A stretch of DNA of 64,000 nt from TH-plancto1 sp031431195 (GTDB taxonomy: Bacteria > Planctomycetota > Planctomycetia > Planctomycetales > Planctomycetaceae). This document shows positions 12,892 to 20,707 of this stretch, one piece after another. Each line of letters begins with the position of its first letter. Within the stretch, counting starts at the first letter, position 1. The translations under genes and the position numbers were made by a program. The notes beneath the pieces are model-generated. The model worked only from the letters and a program-made list of their open reading frames with translations. It was not told the origin of the DNA and did not search any database. The stretch covers positions 62,001 to 126,000 of the forward strand of contig JANPCU010000361.1 of NCBI GenBank assembly GCA_031431195.1. The letters run 5' to 3'.

Positions 12892-13506
12892 ATGCCCTTC
12901 GATCCACCCTTCGACCCACGGATCACCGCTCCCATCCCGGCACGACACGCGGGGAATCAGAGCCAGCTGGCCGTGCAGTTTGTCGGGTTGACTCTGTTCA
13001 TCGTGGGGACAGCGCTTGTTGGGGCTTGGATCTTGATGCAGGTCTTCGGCAGGAATCCCAAGGCGTCTCCCTGGACGATGGTGTTTCACCCCGCGTTTGC
13101 ATTCAGCAGCCTTCTGCTGGTTCAAGGCAGCTATTGTCTTGGGAAGGCACTCGCGTCAGTGAAGCAGGAACGACAAGCGGAATTTCGGGCGTGGCTGGTG
13201 CGCGGGTTGGCAGCGGGCGGACTGTTCGTCGCCGTGCAGAGCTACGCACTGTGGGCGATCAGTCCGTCGGAACGGGGGGCCAGTGCCACCTCGCTGGGAG
13301 TCCGGCCGTTCATCATGCTGCTGTGCATGCTGCATGTGCTGCATTTCCTGGTTGCGATCATGAGCCTGTCGTATGTGACGGTGCAAGCGAATGCCGAGAA
13401 GTATGACCACGAATACCACTGGGGGGTGACGGTCTGCGCCAGCTTATGGCACTTCCTCGGCGTCGTCTGGATTGGCGTGCTAGCCGTGATCGCGATCGCG
13501 TTATGA
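12892..13506 (+). CDS. Cytochrome c oxidase subunit III-like membrane protein
   Basis: 204 residues with five likely membrane segments. The C-terminal part has the family signature: HVLHFLVAI in the penultimate helices and DHEYHWGVTVCASLWHFLG, close to the conserved WHFVDxVW ending of heme-copper oxidase subunit III. Subunit III has no catalytic metal but supports proton uptake and complex stability. No other oxidase subunit gene lies in the window, so this is an orphan copy, perhaps serving an alternative oxidase or another complex. ATG 12892 fits. Confidence 0.8.
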   Translation: MPFDPPFDPRITAPIPARHAGNQSQLAVQFVGLTLFIVGTALVGAWILMQVFGRNPKASPWTMVFHPAFAFSSLLLVQGSYCLGKALASVKQERQAEFRAWLVRGLAAGGLFVAVQSYALWAISPSERGASATSLGVRPFIMLLCMLHVLHFLVAIMSLSYVTVQANAEKYDHEYHWGVTVCASLWHFLGVVWIGVLAVIAIAL

Positions 13507-13525
13507 GGCCAGACTGACGCGGAGG

Positions 13526-14524
13526 TCAGATGCGGATGAGAGTCCGCCCGGCGATCTGGCCTTGGAGGATTTGCTCGACCGCAGGACCGACTTGAGCAAG
13601 GTCGATCACCGTTCGAGACTCGGCGAGGTGCGCCGGTTTCCAGTCGGTCGCCAATCGATTCCAGATCTCGGCCCGCCGGTCTTCGGGGCACCAAGCAGAA
13701 TCGATCCCGGCCAAAGTGATGCCGCGTAAAATAAATGGATATACCGTCAGCGACAGATCGGCTCCCCCGACCACTCCGCAAGCCGCTACGCAACCGCGGT
13801 GGCTGATGCTCCGCAGTAGAGTCGCGAGCATGTTCCCGCCCACGGTGTCGACCCCACCGGCCCAGGTCGCACTGAGCAGCGGACGGTTCGGCACTTCAAG
13901 GAACGTCTCGCGATCAATCACCGCTTTCGCCCCGAGTTGCTGGAGCCACTCCACTCGATCCCGCTTGCCAGAGATAGCTGTCACTTCGTAGCCGAGTTGA
14001 GCGAGCAGTTGGACCGCCATCGATCCCACTCCGCCGGTCGCTCCCGTGACTACGATCGGACCTCGCTCGGGAGTGACACCCGCATGGATCAAAGCCTGCA
14101 CACACTGGGCCGCTGTGAAGCCAGCTGTGCCGATGGTCATGGCCTCTTCGAGGGTCAGGCCTGCGGGTCGTTTGACGAGCCATGCGGCTGGGACGCGAAC
14201 GAACTCGGCCCACCCGCCCCAGCGTTCGACACCGAGTTCGTGCCCTGTCGCGATGACTTCGGTGCCGATGGGGAACTCGGGCGAAGTGCTTTCCGCGACA
14301 ACACCAGCCGCATCAATGCCGGGGACGTGCGGGAACTGTCGCGTGATGCCCGGGTGTCCAGTGGCGGCGAGAGCGTCTTTGTAGTTGAGCGAGGACCAGA
14401 GGACGCGGACCGTCACCTCTCCAGCCGGCAGCTCGGCTGTCTTTCGTGGTGCGATCAAGGACGAAACAACTCCCTCGGGAGTCTTATCGATAAGGTAGCA
14501 GCGGAACTGTTCGGGGAGCGACAT
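13526..14524 (-). CDS. Zinc-independent alcohol dehydrogenase / quinone oxidoreductase (YhdH/YhfP type)
   Basis: 332 residues from ATG 14524 (MSLPEQFRCYLIDKTPEGVV). GroES-like domain with SSLNYKDALAATGHPG, then a Rossmann NADPH site ATGGVGSMAVQLLAQLGYEV. The family reduces acryloyl-type or quinone substrates with NADPH. It lacks the catalytic zinc Cys/His set, as expected for YhdH. The frame is open 44 codons upstream, but those codons are encoded by a palindromic repeat, so the internal ATG is preferred. It converges on the COX3-like gene with 19 bp between stops. Confidence 0.92.
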   Translation of the reverse strand: MSLPEQFRCYLIDKTPEGVVSSLIAPRKTAELPAGEVTVRVLWSSLNYKDALAATGHPGITRQFPHVPGIDAAGVVAESTSPEFPIGTEVIATGHELGVERWGGWAEFVRVPAAWLVKRPAGLTLEEAMTIGTAGFTAAQCVQALIHAGVTPERGPIVVTGATGGVGSMAVQLLAQLGYEVTAISGKRDRVEWLQQLGAKAVIDRETFLEVPNRPLLSATWAGGVDTVGGNMLATLLRSISHRGCVAACGVVGGADLSLTVYPFILRGITLAGIDSAWCPEDRRAEIWNRLATDWKPAHLAESRTVIDLAQVGPAVEQILQGQIAGRTLIRI

Positions 14525-14534
14525 CAGTAAAATC

Positions 14535-14690
14535 CGTGAGCGGCATGGCGCTAGCCGCCGGTTCTTCTCAACGTGGTCTCTCTGGAAACTACGGGTTCTG
14601 TGGGGACAGCGGTTCGGGGAACCGGCGGCTAGCGCCGGGCCGCTCACTGTGTTCACTTCGCGGAGAAAAAGGCGACTCTCTAGCCGACCG
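14535..14690. repeat. Palindromic repeat with GGCGCTAGCCGCC arms
   Basis: Inverted arms GGCGCTAGCCGCCGGTT (about 14548) and AACCGGCGGCTAGCGCC (about 14620), then GGGCCGCTCAC and TCGCGGAGAAAAAGGCGAC. The second half matches the element at 9012-9100. It fills the gap between the oxidoreductase start and the FliF-like stop and even supplies the latter's stop codon region. Resembles abundant planctomycete intergenic repeats (from memory). Confidence 0.7.
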
Positions 14691-16392
14691 GATTTTTCGC
14701 TCGATGAAACAGCCCTTGCGAACTAAACGCGGGCACTTGGGCCTCGTCCTCCAGACGCTGGGCGATGGCTTCGAGGTCGTGACTCGTCGGGGGAGCTTGC
14801 CTCGCGGCCAGTTGTAGCACATCAATCTGCACGCTCATCGGCAATCGGGCCATCAGCTCACCGACCTGCTGAGACGGCAGCACGCTCACGATTCGGGCCA
14901 AAGTTTCCGCAGGCTCCATGAGGAGGGCCGGGAGCCAGTCCGCAAAGCGCGAGGTCACCAAAAACTCCAGCGGGTTCGCATGCAACTGGGAGTCATGTGC
15001 CAGAGACTCCTGCGGCGAGACCGAATCGGCTGACCCTTCAGTACCTCGACGGGCCGCGACAATCGCCCAGCCAATCGCAAAGAAGAATAGTCCGACCCCG
15101 CACAGCGGATACAACACCGACGGATCTCGCAGTGGGTCGAATGAGTTCGAAGTCGTCACGACGGGTACGCTGGCGATCCTCTCGCCGGGGATTAGATCGA
15201 TGACCACCTCGGGCGAAGGACCGGAATCGGGCAAGGCATCGTCGACCCGCTTTTGCAGCTGGGCGTTCACATTCCGCTCGACCACATCAAAGGACGTGTG
15301 GTCGGTGGTCGCGAGCATTTCTTGCTTGCGGAGATAGAACTCCTCGGGCACGGCGAGATGGACATGGACCAGTTCGGCCAATTCCTGGTTGATGCCCAGC
15401 AGTGTCGACGCAGCTTTGGCGTCCTTCTCGCGGCGGCTAGTGGCAGCGAAATCTCCCGTTGGACCCACAGGTATCGAGGGGGGATCCGGTATCATGCAAT
15501 GGACCTCCCCCGGCATCGGTAGAGCCACTACGGGCAACCGGGTCGCCAGCGGATCACCCAGTGGATCGGCCCACGGGTGCTCGACAGCTGACTGAAACGG
15601 CACATCGTCAATGAACACTCCCACGCGAATGCCGTCGACATGCTGGAGCAGTTGCTCGATACGGCGGCGATAGATGGCCGAGCGTTCGTCGCGCTGCTGG
15701 TCTTGCTGCCGGCGCAGCGGTTCGTCAGTGGCCGCTTCGTAAGTGATCCGGCGGTCCAGGTCCATGACGATCACATCATTGGCCGACAGATTGGCTTTGC
15801 TGCCCGCGACAGCTGCGCGGACCGAGCGAATGATTTCCGGTGTAATCTCGGAACCGGGCTTGGGTTTTAAGTAGACCGTCGCGCGCGACTTGGCCTCGCG
15901 ATTCCAGCCGACCGACTTGTCATCATCCCAGACAACATCAGCGTGCGCGATACCCGACATCTGATTCAGCATCCGGCAAATCTGGCGAGCGCGAGCGATC
16001 TCCCGAGCCGCATCGCGTTCGCGAGTTCCTGAGAAGTGTCCGAGCTTGGCGTTTGCCGCTTCCCATTCATCCGCCCAGTGCAGGTCGGTCGAGTCTGCGG
16101 AGTGCAACGCGGCTGCGGCATTTTCTGCCGATGCAGCAGGGACTTCGAGCTGTCCGTTGGCGTATTCGAATTGCGAGACACCGGCCAACTGCAAGCGGCG
16201 GCGGACCTCGCTGGGGTCTTGGCTCAGCGGTGACGGCACGGCCAGAACCGTCATTTTGGTGGGCGAGTGGGCCGACAGCTTGATCGCTCCCAGCACGATG
16301 GCCAAGGCAACTACTGCCAGCCCGATCCGCCCGCGTGGCGATCGCCACCACGGCTCGGGGCGATCGTGTTCGGTGAAAGCGTGTTCGTCCAT
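14680..16392 (-). CDS. FliF/YscJ-family ring protein with a FliG-like C-terminal segment
   Basis: 570 residues from ATG 16392 (MDEHAFTEHDRPEPWWRSPR). First membrane helix at about 20-39, a YscJ/FliF periplasmic region (DPSEVRRRLQLAGVSQFEYA; ATVYLKPKPGSEITPEIIRS), second helix at about 430-452 (CGVGLFFFAIGWAIVAA). After it comes a cytoplasmic tail whose last ~70 residues (ETLARIVSVLPSQQVGELMA, RLPMSVQIDVLQLAAR) look like the N-terminal repeat of FliG. FliF normally ends in a short FliG-binding helix, so this looks like an MS-ring protein carrying part of its own switch subunit. The frame runs 21 codons further upstream, but those are encoded by a palindromic repeat. The regulator at 16580-17956 lies upstream on the same strand. 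Confidence 0.8.
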   Translation of the reverse strand: MDEHAFTEHDRPEPWWRSPRGRIGLAVVALAIVLGAIKLSAHSPTKMTVLAVPSPLSQDPSEVRRRLQLAGVSQFEYANGQLEVPAASAENAAAALHSADSTDLHWADEWEAANAKLGHFSGTRERDAAREIARARQICRMLNQMSGIAHADVVWDDDKSVGWNREAKSRATVYLKPKPGSEITPEIIRSVRAAVAGSKANLSANDVIVMDLDRRITYEAATDEPLRRQQDQQRDERSAIYRRRIEQLLQHVDGIRVGVFIDDVPFQSAVEHPWADPLGDPLATRLPVVALPMPGEVHCMIPDPPSIPVGPTGDFAATSRREKDAKAASTLLGINQELAELVHVHLAVPEEFYLRKQEMLATTDHTSFDVVERNVNAQLQKRVDDALPDSGPSPEVVIDLIPGERIASVPVVTTSNSFDPLRDPSVLYPLCGVGLFFFAIGWAIVAARRGTEGSADSVSPQESLAHDSQLHANPLEFLVTSRFADWLPALLMEPAETLARIVSVLPSQQVGELMARLPMSVQIDVLQLAARQAPPTSHDLEAIAQRLEDEAQVPAFSSQGLFHRAKNPVG

Positions 16393-16416
16393 GGGTGGAA
16401 GACCGTAGTGGTGGTT

Positions 16417-16516
16417 GTAGGGTGGGACCAGCCGCTTTGGGCGCTGGCCCACCAATTCATGCCAGACAGCGTTGATCGTGGTGGGCCTGCGCCCAAAGCG
16501 GCTGGTCCCACCCTAC
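16417..16516. repeat. 100-bp palindromic repeat, copy 1 (GGGACCAGCCGCTTTGGGCG)
   Basis: Near-perfect inverted repeat: GTAGGGTGGGACCAGCCGCT on the left and AGCGGCTGGTCCCACCCTAC on the right, with a ~40-bp centre. A second copy of the same 100-bp length lies at 44549-44648. It separates the regulator gene (stop at 16580) from the FliF-like gene (start 16392) and would form a long hairpin in the transcript. Confidence 0.85.
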
Positions 16517-16579
16517 TTCACTACTTCACGATGTCCCTCAACGACACGGGCCGCCGCTTTCGCGACGGCCCGGGGTGAC

Positions 16580-17956
16580 CTAAGCCACCTTGAGGATCTT
16601 GTTCGAACCCGGGCCCCCACGCGGTGGGTAGCCGTACTCGCGGAGCTTGCCGGAGAGTGTGCGGATGCCAATCTCGAGCGCCTTCGCGGTCAGTTCGCGG
16701 TTGCCACCGAAGCGATTGAACGTCGCCTCGATCAGCTTGCGTTCCATCTGAGCGAGAGTCATGCCCGGATCGCCCGGCTCTCCCGCTTCCTGTTGTTCCA
16801 TCCACGGCTCCAGGTCGGCCGCCGAGATCTCCTCGGACGACGAAATCGAGCAACAGCGGCTGATCACATTTTGCAGCTGACGAACGTTGCCGGGCCACGG
16901 ATGACTGCGCAGACGATGCAGAGTTTCCGAGTTGATCCGCTTCTGCGACTGGCCTTCGCGAACCGAACATTCGAGCAGGAACTGCTCGGCCAGCGGAGCG
17001 ATGTCTTCCGGACGATCACGCAGCGGCGGAACCACAATCGTGTGCTGCTTACAGAGACGATGCAGTTCGCGGTGGAACTTACCCTCATTGACCAGCTGAT
17101 TCAGATCCGCATGAGAGCTGACCACGATCCGGACTCGCACAGCCACCTCTTCGTGACTGCCCTGCGGACGGAAAATTCCCGTCGACAGCACGCGAGCCAT
17201 CTGCTCCTGGAGCGGAACGGACAGCGTTTCGACATCTTCCAGAAGCAGCGTTCCGCCTTGACCACCGGCGAGACGGCCTGCCTGGTGTTCGTCGCCGAAC
17301 AGCTCATGTTCGAGCAGGTTCGAAGCCAGCACACTGCTGCACAGCTTGAGGAACGGACTGCGAGTGCCGAAACGGGCGACATGAATCGCCCGAGCGACTA
17401 CCGTCGTGCCGACACCCGACTCACCCGTGACCAGCACCGGACGGTCGTGCTCGCTGGCGGTATGTACCAGACGGCGGACATCGTCCATCGCCGGGCTGAT
17501 ACCGACCAGATCGTCGAACATCCGGCCTTCCAGACGCTTCTTCAGTTGTAGGTTTTCCGTCACCAGTCGGGAACGACCGACCGCGGAGAACAGCAAGCGT
17601 CCCAGCTTCTCGGGAGTACACGGCGGGTCGAGGACGTCGCAACCGGCGGGCTGAGCCCAGACGGCTCGGTCCGCGAGAGCGGGAACCACGATGAACTGCG
17701 TCGGCTTACCCGCAATGCGGACCGTCGAGTTCAAGCTGCGAATCACATCGTGTGAGGCTGGCTCATCCAGCACACAGGCGGAGAATTCGTCCGTGGACAA
17801 GCCTTGTCGGAGTTCGTCGAGAGTGGCGTACATCACGGCGTCATAGCCGTTTTGCCGCACCACCATCGCGAGTCGCGACCGGGATGGTTCATGGAGGGAC
17901 CAAACGGCAACACGTCCTGTGAGCCGAATCGTGGCAGGCATCTGCGAGTCCATCAT
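16580..17956 (-). CDS. NtrC-family (FleQ/FlrC-like) regulator with degenerate ATPase motifs
   Basis: 458 residues. N-terminal receiver-like domain (1-128), central AAA+ domain (about 148-375), C-terminal Fis helix-turn-helix (GGNRELTAKALEIGIRTLSG). The central domain is recognisable (LVGISPAMDDVRRLV, HPWPGNVRQLQNVISRC) but has lost key residues. Walker A reads GESGVGTT, with Thr184 where Lys is required. The Walker B end reads LLLED (residues 237-241) where LFLDE is usual. The GAFTGA loop that contacts sigma-54 is missing between LFGDEHQ and GGTLLL. It therefore probably binds DNA without acting as a sigma-54 activator. It precedes the FliF-like gene, suggesting control of motility or ring genes. 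Confidence 0.88.
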   Translation of the reverse strand: MMDSQMPATIRLTGRVAVWSLHEPSRSRLAMVVRQNGYDAVMYATLDELRQGLSTDEFSACVLDEPASHDVIRSLNSTVRIAGKPTQFIVVPALADRAVWAQPAGCDVLDPPCTPEKLGRLLFSAVGRSRLVTENLQLKKRLEGRMFDDLVGISPAMDDVRRLVHTASEHDRPVLVTGESGVGTTVVARAIHVARFGTRSPFLKLCSSVLASNLLEHELFGDEHQAGRLAGGQGGTLLLEDVETLSVPLQEQMARVLSTGIFRPQGSHEEVAVRVRIVVSSHADLNQLVNEGKFHRELHRLCKQHTIVVPPLRDRPEDIAPLAEQFLLECSVREGQSQKRINSETLHRLRSHPWPGNVRQLQNVISRCCSISSSEEISAADLEPWMEQQEAGEPGDPGMTLAQMERKLIEATFNRFGGNRELTAKALEIGIRTLSGKLREYGYPPRGGPGSNKILKVA

Positions 17957-18549
17957 GGCTCGGGAAACCTTCTTCTAGGAGGGGCGGAGCGCACCGGGAG
18001 CGGGACATTCGCGAGTGCGGATGCCATTCCCGGTGCAGAAACGATGTGGGGCGGGGGAGGTGAGAAAGTCGCGTCGAACGAGCGGTGATCTGAGGCGGGA
18101 CTCCGTCAGCGATTCGTGGCGGTCGATCAACCTTGGGATGCCAGTGGGGAACCGGCCAGATGTCCAGAGGTCGAGTTTGGGCGGTGAATCAACTGTTGAC
18201 GGAGCTTCCTCGGTTGACCGCGTGAATCGCACGCCGCAACTGACGAAGGGGAAGGGGGTTGGGGGGGGAATTGATAAGGCGAGTGATAGTTCCACGGTGC
18301 GCGGTGGGTCAAGCGGTCTTCATGAGAGTTTCTAAGACTTTGGGATACGATTTACTTTTTTGCAGAACCCATTGTAGTGCTGACAACGCAGAGGCTGTTC
18401 CTCAGCGAAATACCTAGTGTTTTACAATCCCTGAACAGTGGGAAAGGGGCGTTTCACCCTCCAGACGACACGGATGCAGCTCTTGTGCCGATTTTTTTGA
18501 AAGGAATATGTTCGATATTTCCAGGAGCATCTTACCCCACAACACGTCT
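17957..18549. other. Intergenic region, no gene seen
   Basis: About 590 bp upstream of the minus-strand regulator and ahead of the first composite palindromic element. No frame with family resemblance on either strand. It contains a G-rich run (about 18247-18275). Promoter of the regulator must lie near 17960-18050, but no confident -10/-35 is seen. Confidence 0.4.
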
Positions 18550-19025
18550 GAAGGAGAGTCGCTGGAGTTCGGTCGCCATTCGACGCAGAAACCATCCGCT
18601 CCGAGCAGCTCTTCCACCTTTCCAAGGTACAGCTGTCCTGGCCCGAGTTCCGCCAGAAAACTCCCCTCTTTGTCCCGCCAGGGACACCCGAAAATAGCCC
18701 ACCGTTTCAACGGTGGGAGAGCAATGCCGATGTCCCACCAAGTCCCGTCAGGGACGACAGGCGCCTGCCAAAGTCGGGTGGTGTGACCGGGAATCGCGGC
18801 CAACGTGTGCGAGATTCTGTCGCCCCTGTCGGGGCTACGGATTGAGAGCGACTCTTGTTCCCACCGCTGAAGCGGTGGGCTATTTTCGGGCGTCCCTGCG
18901 GGACAAAGAGTGGACTGCGGTGGCCATTCGTGCTGGGGCGGGCCTCTGAAAATGCTGAGTTCCACGCCTGGGAAGCCCCAGGGGGTTGGACCAATACCGG
19001 CGACCGCACTCCTGCGGAAGTCTTT
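18550..19025. repeat. Composite palindromic element, copy A (left of lipase)
   Basis: A large imperfect palindrome built of nested hairpins. Outer arms GGTCGCCATTCGACGCAG and CCGGCGACCGCACTCCTGCG; inner arms TTTGTCCCGCCAGGGACACC, AATAGCCCACCGTTTCAACG and, on the right, CGCTGAAGCGGTGGGCTATT, GTCCCTGCGGGACAAAG; centre pair GTCCCGTCAGGGACGACAG and CTGTCGCCCCTGTCGGGGCT. A second copy with the same order of blocks lies at 20095-20605, in direct orientation on the other side of the lipase gene. Confidence 0.85.
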
Positions 19026-19150
19026 TCACCGATCAGGATCGCCCCCCCCCACGTTATTGGTGCAAACGCCCCCGTCCAGTAGCCGAGTCTCTGAATCTCC
19101 GTACAATCTGAGGTGGCACCACAATCGAACCTCAGACTCACGGATCTCTC

Positions 19151-20014
19151 ATGGCACTGACACTCAACCCGCAGGCTCCAGGACGCAGCGATCAGAATGC
19201 GCTGTACCTCGCGACCGCTTGTGATCTGGCCTACCTCCCCCAGGATCAGGGCCAGGCCGAGTTCGCCGCCAAACTCGGGCTGACGGCGAAGTTGATCTCT
19301 GTCGACAACACACAGTGTTATGTGTGCGAGAATGACCAGGTCATCGTGCTGGCCTTCCGCGGGTCAGAGATGCCCCACTCGATCGATGGCTTTAAGGACT
19401 GGTTACTGACCAACGCCAAGAACTTTCTGATTCAGCCCACCGGAAAGATCGGCACAGACTTCGTAGCAGCAGGAGTGGGAGCCCGCTTTCATAAGGGGTT
19501 CATGGAAGCCCTGGAAGAGATCTGGGAACCGATGTTCGCTGCGATCGATGCTGTCGTGGCCAAACAAGACCGCCCACTGTTTATCACCGGTCACAGCTTG
19601 GGAGGGGCCTTGGCGTTGCTCGCAGCGTGGCGGCTACAGCGGCAGATGATCCCGATCCACAATGTCTATACCTTCGGCGCTCCGATGGTGGGTGATCAGC
19701 TCGCGGCCAAGGCGTTTGAGAAGGAGTTCCCGAACCGCATTTATCGGTATGTGGACGGGGGAGACATGGTGCCCCGGCTCCCGACAGTGAGCATGTTTTC
19801 CAACGAGTATTGGCACTGCCTGACCGAAGTGGTGGTCGGTGCGACCGCTCAGGCCGGGCAGGCGGTCCAGGCACTCGCTTCCGGCAGCCCGGAAGCCTCC
19901 ATGTCGCAAGCGGTCATGGATGGAGTCTGGACCAAGGCGACCTCGGGTATCCAGAAGCACCTGATGGGGAATTACATCGCTCAGATCAACGGGCTGACGG
20001 GGAAGTCGTCCTGA
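19151..20014 (+). CDS. Class 3 lipase (alpha/beta hydrolase)
   Basis: 287 residues with the lipase class 3 core: FRGSEMPHSIDGFKDWL (oxyanion-hole strand), nucleophile elbow TGHSLGGALALLAAWRL with Ser149, GAPMVGDQ and a following YRYVDGGDMVPRLP likely to carry the acid, and a His further on (YWHCLTE). Predicted to hydrolyse acylglycerols or related esters. No signal peptide, so a cytoplasmic enzyme unless exported another way. The gene stands alone, exactly between two direct copies of a composite palindromic element. A TACAAT -10-like box lies at 19104-19109, without a convincing -35. Confidence 0.92.
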   Translation: MALTLNPQAPGRSDQNALYLATACDLAYLPQDQGQAEFAAKLGLTAKLISVDNTQCYVCENDQVIVLAFRGSEMPHSIDGFKDWLLTNAKNFLIQPTGKIGTDFVAAGVGARFHKGFMEALEEIWEPMFAAIDAVVAKQDRPLFITGHSLGGALALLAAWRLQRQMIPIHNVYTFGAPMVGDQLAAKAFEKEFPNRIYRYVDGGDMVPRLPTVSMFSNEYWHCLTEVVVGATAQAGQAVQALASGSPEASMSQAVMDGVWTKATSGIQKHLMGNYIAQINGLTGKSS

Positions 20015-20094
20015 GACAAGAAGCACCTCCCCAGAATCTGAGGTCGGTCATCTCGCTTAAGCGACCTACTCAGGCGACCGGCCAAACTTCGCGT

Positions 20095-20605
20095 CCCCAA
20101 AGACTTCCGAAGTCTTCGGAGACATCGGAAGGAGTGTGGTCGCCATTCTACGCAGACACCCCTCGGCCTTGGGCAGCTCTTCCACCTCGCCGGGGCCGGG
20201 CTGCCCAAGCCCGGTTTTCCAGAGAAAACTCCTGTCTTTGTCCCGGCAGGGACACCCGACAATAGCCCACCGTTTCAACGGTGGGAAAGCGATTCCAACC
20301 AACCCGACAAGTCCCGTCAGGGACGGCAGACGCCTACGAATGCTGTGGTCGCGTGTCAGTTGTTTTAAGCCTCAGAGCGAGTTTCTGTCGCCCCTGTCGG
20401 GGCTGTGGCCGCGAGCGACTGGTGGTCCCACCGCTGAAGCGGTGGGCTATTGTCGGGTGTCCCTGCGGGACAAAGAGTGGCCAGCGGTGTCCTCTCATTC
20501 TGGTGAGGCGTGTGCTTCCCCTGTGTTTCACACCTAGGAAGCTCTGGGTTGAGGACCGTAAACCTACGTAGAATGGCGACTACACTCCTTCCGAAGTCTG
20601 GTGGG
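20095..20605. repeat. Composite palindromic element, copy B (right of lipase)
   Basis: Same block order as copy A at 18550-19025. Outer arms are clearer here: GGAGTGTGGTCGCCATTCTA (about 20130) and TAGAATGGCGACTACACTCC (about 20570). Inner arms pair AATAGCCCACCGTTTCAACG with CGCTGAAGCGGTGGGCTATT. The copies differ at many loop positions while the stems stay paired, which suggests selection for structure or transfer as a unit. It fills most of the gap between the lipase and the converging autotransporter-like gene. Confidence 0.85.
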
Positions 20606-20707
20606 TCGGTTTCACTGGCCGCTCGCCTAAAAAACTCAGCACGAGGAACTGCTTTCGCAACTCCTCGTGCTGGCGATTGTTGATGACTTCCCATCGAGTC
20701 AGATGTC

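Noticed and set aside
16472..17551. A 359-codon plus-strand open frame opposite the NtrC-like regulator
   Set aside because: Begins inside a palindromic repeat and lies antisense to a recognised regulator.
18550..20605. Composite palindromes read as an insertion sequence with the lipase as cargo transposase
   Set aside because: No transposase gene, and the flanks are internally palindromic direct copies rather than classical terminal inverted repeats.
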